Source: Massilia sp. CF038
Lineage (GTDB): Bacteria; Pseudomonadota; Gammaproteobacteria; Burkholderiales; Burkholderiaceae_D
Direction: 5' to 3'
DNA: 64,000 bases
Assembly: GCF_900129765.1 (NCBI RefSeq)
Contig: NZ_FQWU01000003.1
Coordinates: 248,001-312,000, forward strand
Shown here: positions 8,827 through 17,435 of the stretch, piece after piece
Numbering within the stretch: the first letter of the stretch is position 1
Layout of the letters: each line of letters starts with the position of its first letter
Translations under genes and position numbers: made by a program
The notes under the pieces: generated by a model
The model's database searches: none
Seen by the model: the letters and a program-made list of their open reading frames with translations, nothing else
What the model was told of the DNA's origin: nothing

Positions 8827-9133
8827 GCCCTACCACCCGCGCTCGGTCTCGGTCCACGTCGCCAGACGCAGCGATATTGGGCCGAATACCCATCCCACAA
8901 TACCCGCCTGTTAATTTTTTCATCAATACCAGTCGCAACGGGTATTAAATTGGTCCTGTTTTCAGAAGCCGCCAATTTGCCGTCTACGCCCTTGCTATGT
9001 CCCTCAATATTACTTGCACAGGCCCAACTGGTATGCTTGTCATGCCACTGTCATAAAACCACTTGACTACCAATTTTGCCGGTCGCATTCTCAATCCGCT
9101 TTACGCGAACGTTCAAAATAATAGGAGAGAAAC
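8827..9133. other. Intergenic region upstream of the chitinase cluster
   Basis: 307 bases without a credible gene. AATACC occurs at 8885, 8899 and 8925, and its complement GGTATT at 8941. AATACCCG at 8899-8906 and CGGGTATT at 8939-8946 form a perfect 8-bp inverted repeat. A candidate promoter lies at 9063-9091, and a ribosome site AGGAGAG precedes the chitinase ATG at 9134. Confidence 0.6.
9063..9091 (+). promoter_or_regulatory. Candidate sigma-70 promoter of the first chitinase
   Basis: TTGACT at 9063-9068 and CATTCT at 9086-9091 are separated by 17 bases, about 43 bases before the chitinase start. The -10 box is a poor match, so this is tentative. Confidence 0.3.
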
Positions 9134-11107
9134 ATGGAGAATAGAAAAAGCGGCGTGCTACTGGCGCTGATCGCAGGGATGCTGGCAGCTTGCGGCGGCG
9201 GCACCGAAACAGGCAGCGCACCGCAAACCAAGCTGCTGGCCGCAACAACGCAATGCTTTGCAGCCTGGAGCGCTTCTGCTGTCTACACGGGCGGACAGAC
9301 GGTGAGCTACAACGGCACCAACTACACGGCGGCTTACTGGACCCAGGGCGACAACCCCGGCACCAGCAGCGGTGCTGCCGGCAGTGGCAAACCTTGGACC
9401 ACCGGGACCTCGTGCGGCGCTACCCCAACGCCGACGCCAACCCCAACACCTACCCCAACACCGACACCAACACCAACACCGACGCCTACCCCGCCAACGC
9501 CAACCCCGACGCCACCGCCTTCGTGCGCCATCTGGGCTGAAGGCGTGACCTACACGGCAGGCAAAGTGGTGAGCTACCTGGGTCTGTCGTACACGGCACT
9601 GGTTACGCACACTGCCTACGCGGGCACCAACTGGAATCCGAAGGATTCGCCAACGCTGTGGGGCGCAGGCGGCAACTGCAACACGCCAACCCCAACGCCG
9701 ACGCCTACTCCAACGCCTACTCCAACGCCTACGCCTACGCCGACTCCTACACCGACGCCTACGCCTACACCTACGCCGACACCGACGCCTACGCCAACGC
9801 CTACGCCAATCGGTGGCCGTGAAATCGGCTCCTACTTCGCACAGTGGGGCGTGTATGGCCGCGCTTACGAGGTGGCAGACATTCACACCGCCAAAACCAA
9901 CGTGGGTGGCGTGCAGACCAGTGTGGCGGACCAGCTTACCTTCATCAACTACGCCTTCGGTAACGTCTACGCCAAAAACGGCGGTTACGAATGCGACATG
10001 GTGACCAAGGCGGAAATCGGCAACGATTCGCCGACATCGCCAGAGGCCGGTACCGGTGGCGACGCCTATTCGGACTACCAGCGCTCGCCGGCACGTACGG
10101 TCGACGGCAAGGCAGTACCATGGGACGCCAAACTGTCGGGTAACTTCCTGCAGCTCAAACTGCTGAAGGCAGCCCATCCGAAGCTGCGCATATTCATTTC
10201 GCTCGGTGGCTGGAGCTGGTCGAAGAACTTCTCGGCCGCATCCAAGACCGACGCCCTGCGCAAGCAGCTGGTCCGTTCCTGCGTCAAGCAGTTCATCGCT
10301 GGCGACCTGCCGGTACAGGATGGCCGCGGCGGTCCGGGTGCGGGCAAGGGTGTGTTTGACGGTATCGACATCGACTGGGAATACCCAGGTGGTGGCGGTC
10401 AACCGTACAACACGGTCGACACGGTCAACGACAAGCGCAACTTCACGCTGCTGATGCAGGAATTCCGTACCCAGCTTGACGCGCAGGGCGCCATCGATGG
10501 CAAGCGTTACGCACTGACGGCGGCAATTGGCGCGGGCACCGAGAAGATCGCCCAGACCGAGCCTAACCTGTACGGCCAGTACATGGACTGGGTCAACGTC
10601 ATGACGTACGACTTCCACGGCGGCTGGGAAAGCAGCACCAACTTCCACGCGCCGCTGTATCATGATCCTGCCGATCCATCGACTGGCGTGATCGCAAAGT
10701 ACAATTCGCATGATGCGATCACTGCTCTGGTAGCAGCCGGTATGCCGAAGAACAAAATCCTCCTGGGTGTGCCGTTCTACGGCCGCGGATGGAAGGGTGT
10801 TGCGGCAGGTCCGAACGGGAATGGCCTGTACCAGGCAGCGACCGGCGGCGCAAGCGGCGCATACGAAGCAGGTATCGACGACTACAAGGTGCTCAAGGCG
10901 AAAGCCGGCCAGCGCTGGATTCATCCGGTCACCAAGCAGCTGTTCCTGTACACCACGGGCGGCGAATGGTGGAGCTACGACGACCCGGCCGTGATCCGCA
11001 CCAAGATGCAGTACGTGCGTGACCAGGGCCTGCGTGGCGCCTTCTCGTGGGAGCTTGACGGCGACGCGAGCGGCGAGCTGACGACGGAGGTCTGGCAAGG
11101 CCGGTAA
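9134..11107 (+). CDS. GH18 chitinase lipoprotein with two CBM5/12-type modules
   Basis: 657 residues. A lipoprotein signal peptide ends in the lipobox LAAC (Cys20). Two chitin-binding type 5/12-like modules follow, at about 38-93 and 133-187, each with an AxWSxSAVYTxG-like pattern and aromatic residues, and each followed by a Pro-Thr repeat linker. The GH18 barrel covers about 230-655. The catalytic motif [11 protein letters not shown] puts the acid at Glu416, and MTYDFHGGW and the C-terminal FSWELDGD are also present. It should cut chitin on the outer membrane or outside the cell. First of three chitinases on this strand; ribosome site AGGAGAG. A weak hairpin follows the stop, before the oxygenase gene. 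Confidence 0.93.
   Translation: MENRKSGVLLALIAGMLAACGGGTETGSAPQTKLLAATTQCFAAWSASAVYTGGQTVSYNGTNYTAAYWTQGDNPGTSSGAAGSGKPWTTGTSCGATPTPTPTPTPTPTPTPTPTPTPTPPTPTPTPPPSCAIWAEGVTYTAGKVVSYLGLSYTALVTHTAYAGTNWNPKDSPTLWGAGGNCNTPTPTPTPTPTPTPTPTPTPTPTPTPTPTPTPTPTPTPTPTPIGGREIGSYFAQWGVYGRAYEVADIHTAKTNVGGVQTSVADQLTFINYAFGNVYAKNGGYECDMVTKAEIGNDSPTSPEAGTGGDAYSDYQRSPARTVDGKAVPWDAKLSGNFLQLKLLKAAHPKLRIFISLGGWSWSKNFSAASKTDALRKQLVRSCVKQFIAGDLPVQDGRGGPGAGKGVFDGIDIDWEYPGGGGQPYNTVDTVNDKRNFTLLMQEFRTQLDAQGAIDGKRYALTAAIGAGTEKIAQTEPNLYGQYMDWVNVMTYDFHGGWESSTNFHAPLYHDPADPSTGVIAKYNSHDAITALVAAGMPKNKILLGVPFYGRGWKGVAAGPNGNGLYQAATGGASGAYEAGIDDYKVLKAKAGQRWIHPVTKQLFLYTTGGEWWSYDDPAVIRTKMQYVRDQGLRGAFSWELDGDASGELTTEVWQGR
9420..9522 (+). 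repeat. Pro-Thr coding repeat, linker 1 of first chitinase
   Basis: Imperfect hexamer repeats of the types CCAACG, CCGACG and CCAACA encode about 13 Pro-Thr pairs between the two chitin-binding modules. The hexamers keep the frame, so length change would only alter the linker. Confidence 0.85.
9684..9810 (+). repeat. Pro-Thr coding repeat, linker 2 of first chitinase
   Basis: About 20 Pro-Thr pairs encoded by hexamers such as ACGCCT and ACTCCA, lying between the second chitin-binding module and the GH18 domain. Codons are more mixed than in the tract at 12493. Confidence 0.85.
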
Positions 11108-11119
11108 GGCTTGAAGCGT

Positions 11120-11153
11120 GGCGCTGGCGGTTCCCCCGCCGTCAGCGCCCTTT
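11120..11153 (+). terminator. Weak hairpin after first chitinase gene
   Basis: GGCGCTG at 11120-11126 pairs with CAGCGCC at 11143-11149, with an inner GCGG/CCGC stem, followed by only three T. It may attenuate or protect the mRNA rather than fully terminate it. Confidence 0.45.
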
Positions 11154-11190
11154 CCGATTTCACCAATAATTGCGGGGACAGGAGACAGCA

Positions 11191-12219
11191 GTGAAGACTC
11201 AAGCAAAAGTGCAAACGATGGCGCGTGTCGGCGATGAATGGCGGCGCTGGATTGCAGAGAACCTGATGCTGGGCGTTGCCCCTCCTGCCATTGCAGCGGT
11301 TCTGGTCAACGCGGGCATCAGCAGCAGGGAAGCGAATGCGGAAATCGAAACCGCCATCCGCAGCCCATACCTGCATGGTGCGCGGCGGCTGGTCAACCGC
11401 ATCAATAAACGTGACTGGGTGTTGTCGATCCAGTCAAAGCTGAACCGCATTGGCGCAAACGAAATCGAACGACGCGAAAAGCTGACCGGGAACGAGTTCC
11501 TGGAGCAGTACTACCGCACCAACCGGCCGGTCATCATCACCGGCATGCTGGACCACTATCCGGCACGGACCAAATGGAACCTCGACTATTTTGGCGCGGA
11601 GCGTTTCCGCGACCGCATGGTGGAAGTCCAGTTTGGCCGCAACGGCGATGCGAACTATGAACTCAACAGCATTGCGCACAAGCGCAAGCTGCCATTCGGC
11701 GAATATGTGGACATGGTGCGCAACAGCGGCACCAGCAACGACTTCTACATGACGGCGAATAACGACTCGCTCAACCGCGAGGCGATCAAGGAACTGTGGG
11801 ATGACGTGGGCACGCTGCCCGAATATCTGGACGACGATCCGGCCCGCAAAGGCTTCTTCTGGTTCGGACCGGCCGGCACGATCACGCCCTTCCATCACGA
11901 CCTGACCAACAACTTCATGTCCCAGATCCTGGGACGCAAACGTGTACGCCTGATCGCACCATGCGAACTGGCAAACGTCTACAACCACCGTCACTGCTTC
12001 ACCGAAGTAGATGCGCGCAACATCGACCTGCAACGCTTCCCCGCCATGAATGGCGTGCCCGTACTTGAATGCGTGCTTGAACCAGGCGAGATCCTGTTCC
12101 TGCCGGTCGGGTGGTGGCATTACGTTGAAGCGCTCGACATCTCGGTCACGCTCGCGTCGACCAACTTCCACTGGCAGAACGACTTCTACACAAACTACCC
12201 GCCGGACCACGACTTCTGA
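11191..12219 (+). CDS. JmjC/cupin-8 type Fe(II)/2-oxoglutarate oxygenase
   Basis: 342 residues, no signal peptide, so cytoplasmic. The cupin-like (JmjC) fold shows the iron facial triad: His235-x-Asp237 in PFHHDLTNN and the distal His310 in GWWHYVEALD. The approach sequences FLEQYYRTNRPVIITG and FFWFGPAGTITPFHHD are typical of the FIH/JMJD5-like branch, whose members hydroxylate residues on proteins. About 95 N-terminal residues are helical and of unknown role. GTG 11191 follows GGAGACA; a TTG at 11170 is a poorer start. It lies between two secreted chitinase genes on the same strand, with 21 bases to the next, so it is likely co-transcribed. Substrate unknown. Confidence 0.85.
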   Translation: MKTQAKVQTMARVGDEWRRWIAENLMLGVAPPAIAAVLVNAGISSREANAEIETAIRSPYLHGARRLVNRINKRDWVLSIQSKLNRIGANEIERREKLTGNEFLEQYYRTNRPVIITGMLDHYPARTKWNLDYFGAERFRDRMVEVQFGRNGDANYELNSIAHKRKLPFGEYVDMVRNSGTSNDFYMTANNDSLNREAIKELWDDVGTLPEYLDDDPARKGFFWFGPAGTITPFHHDLTNNFMSQILGRKRVRLIAPCELANVYNHRHCFTEVDARNIDLQRFPAMNGVPVLECVLEPGEILFLPVGWWHYVEALDISVTLASTNFHWQNDFYTNYPPDHDF

Positions 12220-12240
12220 CGGGTTAACAAGGAGTAGTAC

Positions 12241-14637
12241 ATGTACAAGCACCGACTCATCATCGCCGTGCTAGGCGGAGCTTTGTCCGCTTGCGGCGGT
12301 CAGGCCCCAGCGCCCACGCAGCCGGCCACCAAACTGCTGGCCGCGACGGCCATTTGCAATACCTGGTCGGCCAGCGCCGTCTATACCAAGGACGATTGCG
12401 TCACCTATCAGAACAAGACGTACACCGCCAAATGGTGGACGCAGAATAATGTGCCCGGGGCAGAGGAATGGGGACCGTGGGCGCTGCAGACGACGCCGAC
12501 GCCGACTCCGACTCCGACTCCGACTCCGACTCCGACTCCGACTCCGACTCCGACTCCGACTCCGACTCCAACACCAACACCAACACCAACACCAACCCCT
12601 ACTCCGACTCCGACTCCAACTCCCACTCCCACTCCGACCCCGACACCGACACCTACGCCGACGGTTGCCTGCCGCCCGGACGGATTGCGTTCGACGGTTG
12701 CAAACGTGCCGTATTGCGGCGTGTACGATGCCAACGGCCGCGAGGTTCTGGCGCACGGCTTGAATCGGCGGATTGTCGGCTACTTCACAAGCTGGCGTAC
12801 TGGCAAAGACGGTACCCCGTCCTACCTGGTGAATAACATCCCATGGGACAAAATCACCCACGTTAACTACGCGTTTGCGTCGGTCGATACCAGCACGTCC
12901 AAGGTACTGATCGGGAGCGGTCCGAGCAACCCGGACACCGGCCTGACGTGGCCTGGCAATCCCGCTGCCGCAATGGATCCGAGCCTGCCCTACCAGGGCC
13001 ATTTCAACCTGCTGGCGCAGTACAAGAAGAAGTACCCTGACGTGAAAATCATGCTGTCGGTCGGCGGCTGGGCGGGCAGTGGTGGCTTCTACACCGCCAC
13101 TACCAACATCGACGGATCGCTTAACAGCGCGGGGATCGACACGCTGGCCGATTCAATGGTCGCCTTCCTGCGGCAGTACCGCTTCTTCGATGGCATCGAC
13201 ATCGATTACGAGCACCCGACGACCAACAACGCGGCCGGCAATCCGCTTGATTTCTCGCTGTCCAAACCGCGTCTGGCCGGTCTGATGAAAGGCTATAACG
13301 TCCTGCTGGAGCGCGTGCGCAGCAAGCTCGATGCAGCCGCAGTCGCCGACAAGAAGTACTACATGCTGACCATTGCCGGCTCGGCATCGGCATGGATACT
13401 GCGCGGAGAAGAAAACCTGTCCGGCCTCAAATACCTCGACTATGCGAGCTTGATGAGCTACGACCTGCACGGCGGCTGGAACCAGTATGTCGGTCCCAAC
13501 GCAGCGCTGTTCGACGACGGTAACGATGCCGAGCTGCGCGCCGGGAACGCCTACCAGTTCGCTAACATCGGCTACCTGAACGTGGACTGGGCATACCGCT
13601 ACTATCGCGGCGCCTTGCAGGCCGGGCGCATCAACCTCGGCGTGCCTTACTACACCCGCGGATGGAAGAACGTCAGCGGCGGCACGAATGGCTTGTGGGG
13701 CACCACCGCCCTGGTCAATTCAAGTGTCACCTGTGCTGGCGTACCGACCTGCGGCGAAGGCGCGGTCGGCATCGACAATCTGTGGCATGACCTGGACAGC
13801 AACGGTCAGGCCGTGCCGGGTGGCGGCAATCCGCTGTGGCACGCGCTTAACCTGGAAAAGGCGATCCTGCCCGACTACCTCGACGCCTACAAAGTGCCTG
13901 ACAAGGTCCTGACCGGCACTTACGCACCGAACTACAGCGCCACAATGGCCGCACCGTGGCTGTGGAACGCGAGCAAGCGCGTGTTCCTGTCGACCGAGAC
14001 TGCGCAATCGATCGGCGCCAAGACCAGCTACATCGTCAACAACAACGTTGGCGGCATCATGATCTGGGAACTGGCTGGCGACTACGCGTGGAACCCGGCG
14101 GCCAATGCAGGCAAAGGCCAGTACTTCATGGGCTCGACCCTGACCACCAACATCTTCAATGCCTTCAAACTGGCTGGCCCGTATGGCAACCAGCGGGCCG
14201 AGACGGCAGTGCCGGCAACCAGCGCCAATGTGAGCATTGAACTGGGCGGATGGAAGCTTGGCGACAGCAACTACCCGATCAACCCCGTCATGACGATCAC
14301 GAACAAGTCTGCACTGACCATCCCTGGCGGCAGCGTGATCGAATTCTCGTACCCGGTGGCGGCGCCGGCGGACATGAGCGACCAGTCGGGATACGGACTG
14401 AAGGTGATCAGTGCCGGATACAACGGACCAAACAACATCGGCGGCTTCAAGGCCAATTTCAACCGCGCCCAATTGACCATACCGGGCTGGCAGGCGCTTG
14501 CGCCGGGTGCGTCCGTGTCGGTCACACTGAACTACAAGCTGCCGATTACCGGGCCGTCCGCCTACGTGATCACGGTCGGTGGCGTGCGCTACGCCCTGGC
14601 TGACGAATATCCGGAACTGCCGGTCGGGCTGCGTTAA
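12241..14637 (+). CDS. GH18 chitinase lipoprotein with one CBM5/12-type module and a C-terminal domain
   Basis: 798 residues. Lipobox LSAC ends at Cys18; a chitin-binding-type module (YTKDDCVTYQNKTYTAKWW) is at about 36-80; a pure Pro-Thr linker of nearly 60 residues follows; the GH18 barrel covers about 170-640 with FDGIDIDYEHP, catalytic Glu324, and LMSYDLHGGW. The last 135 residues form a separate beta-rich domain (GGWKLGDSNYPINPVMTITN) that resembles a carbohydrate-binding sandwich; its family is uncertain. Ribosome site AAGGAG. Probably an outer-membrane anchored enzyme that acts with its neighbours on chitin. Confidence 0.92.
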   Translation: MYKHRLIIAVLGGALSACGGQAPAPTQPATKLLAATAICNTWSASAVYTKDDCVTYQNKTYTAKWWTQNNVPGAEEWGPWALQTTPTPTPTPTPTPTPTPTPTPTPTPTPTPTPTPTPTPTPTPTPTPTPTPTPTPTPTPTVACRPDGLRSTVANVPYCGVYDANGREVLAHGLNRRIVGYFTSWRTGKDGTPSYLVNNIPWDKITHVNYAFASVDTSTSKVLIGSGPSNPDTGLTWPGNPAAAMDPSLPYQGHFNLLAQYKKKYPDVKIMLSVGGWAGSGGFYTATTNIDGSLNSAGIDTLADSMVAFLRQYRFFDGIDIDYEHPTTNNAAGNPLDFSLSKPRLAGLMKGYNVLLERVRSKLDAAAVADKKYYMLTIAGSASAWILRGEENLSGLKYLDYASLMSYDLHGGWNQYVGPNAALFDDGNDAELRAGNAYQFANIGYLNVDWAYRYYRGALQAGRINLGVPYYTRGWKNVSGGTNGLWGTTALVNSSVTCAGVPTCGEGAVGIDNLWHDLDSNGQAVPGGGNPLWHALNLEKAILPDYLDAYKVPDKVLTGTYAPNYSATMAAPWLWNASKRVFLSTETAQSIGAKTSYIVNNNVGGIMIWELAGDYAWNPAANAGKGQYFMGSTLTTNIFNAFKLAGPYGNQRAETAVPATSANVSIELGGWKLGDSNYPINPVMTITNKSALTIPGGSVIEFSYPVAAPADMSDQSGYGLKVISAGYNGPNNIGGFKANFNRAQLTIPGWQALAPGASVSVTLNYKLPITGPSAYVITVGGVRYALADEYPELPVGLR
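12493..12663 (+). repeat. Hexanucleotide microsatellite (CCGACT)n encoding a Pro-Thr linker
   Basis: The first half is an almost perfect run of the hexamer CCGACT (about 12 consecutive copies). It is followed by a run of ACCAAC units and then mixed Pro-Thr codons. The near-identity of the units is unusual for a coding region and suggests recent slippage growth. All units are multiples of three, so the reading frame is safe. Confidence 0.9.
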
Positions 14638-14660
14638 TACCAACTACAAGAGAGAACAAG

Positions 14661-16139
14661 ATGATACGAAATCAATTATCAGTACTGGCCACCGTGCTGG
14701 TGGCCGGCGCGCTGAGTGGATGTGGCGGAAGCGACTCCGCACCGCAGCCGACGGCGACCAAGTTGCTGGCAACAACAGCGGCGGCCTGTCCAGCGTGGAA
14801 TGCGGCCTCGGTCTACACCCTGGGCATGTGCGTGAGCTATCAAAGCAAGACGTACAAGGCGAAGTGGTGGACGCAGGGGAATGTGCCGGGCGCCGAACAA
14901 TGGGGGCCGTGGGAGCTGACGACGGAGACGCCGACACCAACTCCAACTCCGACTCCGACTCCGACGCCGACTCCGACTCCGACTCCGACGCCAACGCCTA
15001 CGCCCACGCCGACGCCGACGCCTACGCCTACGCCGACACCGGGCGGCATCCCCACAAAAGCGCAAGCATTGGCACGCGAAGTACAGCTGACGGACAACGC
15101 ATTCTTCCGCACGATGAAGGCATCACTGCGTACGCTTGACAACGCGTCGCTTGAACAAGTCACGCCGGGTCGTGCTGCGAACCCGATCAACGTTCGGCGT
15201 GTGGAGCGTCTGCTGCCTGCGGCGAGCTGGGACTACTACTTCCCGGTACGCGAAGCGAGTTACACCTACCAGCGCTTCCTGCAAGCGATCGCCAAATTTC
15301 CGGCCTTGTGTGACGACTACAGTGATGGGCGCAACGCGGACGCCATCTGCAAGCATTCGCTGGCCACCATGTTTGCCCACTTCACGCAGGAGACCGGGGA
15401 CCACAATGCCAGCGGCAGCGTGCCCGAATGGCGCCAGGGCCTGACCTATTTGCGCGAGCTGGGATGCAACGAGACAGGGCCTGGCTGCGGCTACAACGCC
15501 GAGTGCGCGGACCCGGTTTTCAACGCCGTGTGGACCTGCGGTAAAAACGCCGACGGCTCATTCAAGAAGTATTTCGGGCGCGGCGCCAAGCAGCTCTCGT
15601 ACAACTACAACTACGGACCGTTCTCGCAAGTGATGTTCGCGGGTGACCAATCGGTGTTGTTGCGCGATCCGGACAAAGTCGCATCGACCTGGCTGAACCT
15701 GGCCTCGGCGACCTTCTTCTTCGTCTACCCGCAGCCGCCGAAGCCATCGATGCTGCACGTGATTGACGGCACCTGGGTACCGAATGCGGCCGACAAAGCC
15801 GCGGGCACGGGGAACAACTTCGCCACCACCATCATGATCATCAACGCCGAGTGTGGTGGTGGAACAGAGCGGCTGGCCGCGCAAAACCGGATCGACTACT
15901 ACAAGCTGTTTTCCGCCGGTCTGGGCTGGAACATCGGCAGCGAACAACTGTCGTGCGCCACGATGCAGCGCTTCGGTCCGAGCAGCTCGGCCGCGTACAG
16001 CATCTACTGGGAAAAGAACTGGAACAGCGGCGGCGAGTACCAGTGCCAACTGGTGAACTACCAGACCCCGTACAGCGCGCTCATCCCCGACAACTACGTC
16101 AAGTGCGTGCAAGACAACTGGAAAGTCAAACTCCAGTAA
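14661..16139 (+). CDS. GH19 chitinase lipoprotein with CBM5/12-type module
   Basis: 492 residues. Lipobox LSGC ends at Cys21; a chitin-binding-type module close to that of the second chitinase (SYQSKTYKAKWWTQGN) spans about 42-86; a Pro-Thr linker follows; the GH19 catalytic domain starts near residue 135. The catalytic Glu244 lies in HFTQETGDHN and the family signature is FGRGAKQLSYNYNYGPFS. GH19 enzymes use inversion, unlike GH18, so the cluster combines both mechanisms. RBS AAGAGAG. It ends next to the inverted-repeat element, convergent with the nitronate monooxygenase gene. Confidence 0.93.
   Translation: MIRNQLSVLATVLVAGALSGCGGSDSAPQPTATKLLATTAAACPAWNAASVYTLGMCVSYQSKTYKAKWWTQGNVPGAEQWGPWELTTETPTPTPTPTPTPTPTPTPTPTPTPTPTPTPTPTPTPTPGGIPTKAQALAREVQLTDNAFFRTMKASLRTLDNASLEQVTPGRAANPINVRRVERLLPAASWDYYFPVREASYTYQRFLQAIAKFPALCDDYSDGRNADAICKHSLATMFAHFTQETGDHNASGSVPEWRQGLTYLRELGCNETGPGCGYNAECADPVFNAVWTCGKNADGSFKKYFGRGAKQLSYNYNYGPFSQVMFAGDQSVLLRDPDKVASTWLNLASATFFFVYPQPPKPSMLHVIDGTWVPNAADKAAGTGNNFATTIMIINAECGGGTERLAAQNRIDYYKLFSAGLGWNIGSEQLSCATMQRFGPSSSAAYSIYWEKNWNSGGEYQCQLVNYQTPYSALIPDNYVKCVQDNWKVKLQ
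14930..15048 (+). repeat. Pro-Thr coding repeat of the GH19 chitinase
   Basis: Hexamers of the types CCGACT, CCGACG and CCTACG encode about 19 Pro-Thr pairs between the chitin-binding module and the GH19 domain. The CCGACT part resembles the tract at 12493. Confidence 0.85.
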
Positions 16140-16140
16140 G

Positions 16141-16385
16141 CAAATTCGGGGTCAGACCTCAATACTGCAATTCGAGGTCTGACCCCAATAATGCAACGAA
16201 AATGCCCGATTATTCCTATCTACACAAAGTTTCATCCACTTTTTCAGATGATTGAAAGCTGATTTCTTCGCGTTTTCAATCGAATACGCTTGCAAGCTCG
16301 CCTTTCGGCAACAAATCGACCCAAAAAAGTTTTTTAATCGGGGTCAGACCTCTAGTTGCAGTATTGAGGTCTGACCCCGATTTTG
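16141..16385. repeat. 245-bp element with 30-bp terminal inverted repeats (REP/MITE-like)
   Basis: Bases 16141-16170 and 16356-16385 are inverted copies with 29 of 30 positions matching. Each end is itself a hairpin: GGGGTCAGACCTC at 16148 with its complement at 16174-16186, and the same at 16340-16352 with 16366-16378, each around a 13-nt loop. The 153 bases between them are AT-richer and hold no gene. It exactly fills the gap between two convergent genes. No target duplication or transposase was seen. The GGGGTCAGACC palindrome is familiar from betaproteobacterial genomes (from memory). Confidence 0.8.
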
Positions 16386-16391
16386 AAAGAT

Positions 16392-17345
16392 TTAGAGGGC
16401 GAGGCGGGCGCGGGCGGCGCTGTATTCGCGTTGCAGGCGGGCGACCATGTCGGCGACCGTGGGGACGTCGTCCATCATGCCGACACCCTGGCCTGCGCCC
16501 CAGATGTCGCGCCAGGCTTTGGCGGTACCGTCGCCAAAGCTCATCTTCGATTTGTCCGACTCGGGCAGCGCGTCCGGATCCAGTCCGGCGTTGACGATCG
16601 ATTTTTTCAGGTAGTTGCCGTGCACGCCGGTGAACAGGTTGGTGTAGACGATGTCCGCTGCCGAGGATTCGACGATCGCGTCACGGTAGCCCTGGGTGAC
16701 GTTCGATTCCTGCGTCGCCAGCCAGCGCGAACCAATGTAGGCAAAGTCGGCGCCCATGGCTTGCGCGGCAAGTATGCCGTCACCGGTGGCGATCGATCCG
16801 GACAGTGCCACCGGTCCGTTGAAGAACTTGCGCACTTCGCCCACCAGGGCAAACGGCGACAGTGGTCCGGCGTGTCCCCCTGCCCCTGCGGCCACTAGAA
16901 TCAAGCCGTCCACGCCTGCTTCCAGCGCTTTTTCGGCATGCCGGATCGAGACCACGTCGTGCAGCACGATCCCGCCATAGCTGTGAATCGCGTCGAGCAT
17001 GTCCTTCGGCGGCGCACGCAGCGAGGAGATGATGATCGGGACCTGGTGTTTGACGCACATGGCGACGTCGTGCTCGAGCCGTTCGTTCGACTGGTGCACG
17101 ATCTGGTTCACGGCGATCGGACCTACTTTGGCGCCAGGGTTGGCCAGCCGGTAGTCGTCCAGCTCTTGCTTGAGGTCCGTCAGCCAGGTGTCGAGCATGG
17201 CCGCGGGCCGCGCGTTCAACGCCGGGAAGGAGCCGACGATGCCAGCCTTGCACTGGGCCGCGACCAGGGCCGGGCCGCTGGCGATGAACATCGGCGAGCC
17301 AATAACGGGAAGGGACAGGTTTTGCAGGGCGACAGGCAGGGCCAT
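16392..17345 (-). CDS. Nitronate monooxygenase (2-nitropropane dioxygenase family)
   Basis: 317-residue FMN enzyme that oxidises alkyl nitronates to carbonyl compounds and nitrite; cytoplasmic. The family is seen in the N-terminal LPVIGSPMFIASGPALVAAQCKAG, in the phosphate-binding LILVAAGAGGHAGPLSPFAL with the catalytic-region His, and in GSIATGDGILAAQAMGADFAYIGSRW. Length is normal. It stands between the inverted-repeat element and the five-gene coupled operon; the gap to the latter is 90 bases, so it may be transcribed with it. Members are broad in function, so the real substrate may differ. Confidence 0.9.
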   Translation of the reverse strand: MALPVALQNLSLPVIGSPMFIASGPALVAAQCKAGIVGSFPALNARPAAMLDTWLTDLKQELDDYRLANPGAKVGPIAVNQIVHQSNERLEHDVAMCVKHQVPIIISSLRAPPKDMLDAIHSYGGIVLHDVVSIRHAEKALEAGVDGLILVAAGAGGHAGPLSPFALVGEVRKFFNGPVALSGSIATGDGILAAQAMGADFAYIGSRWLATQESNVTQGYRDAIVESSAADIVYTNLFTGVHGNYLKKSIVNAGLDPDALPESDKSKMSFGDGTAKAWRDIWGAGQGVGMMDDVPTVADMVARLQREYSAARARLAL

Positions 17346-17435
17346 GACTTTCTCGCAGTCGAAAAAAGGGTTCGGAAAAAATACGTTCCGGCCATTATAG
17401 TGCGAAAAAAGTACGGTCGTGCTGGAAAAATGTCC

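Noticed and set aside
9158..11206. Long minus-strand frame of 682 codons opposite the first chitinase
   Set aside because: It mirrors the Pro-Thr repeat and the GH18 domain; composition is Arg/Trp/Cys rich, without a family or a ribosome site.
9420..15048. Repeat tracts that resemble CRISPR spacing
   Set aside because: They are Pro-Thr codon repeats of a few bases with no spacers and lie inside coding frames.
16141..16385. Insertion sequence
   Set aside because: Terminal repeats are present but there is no transposase and no target duplication, so it was kept as a repeat element.
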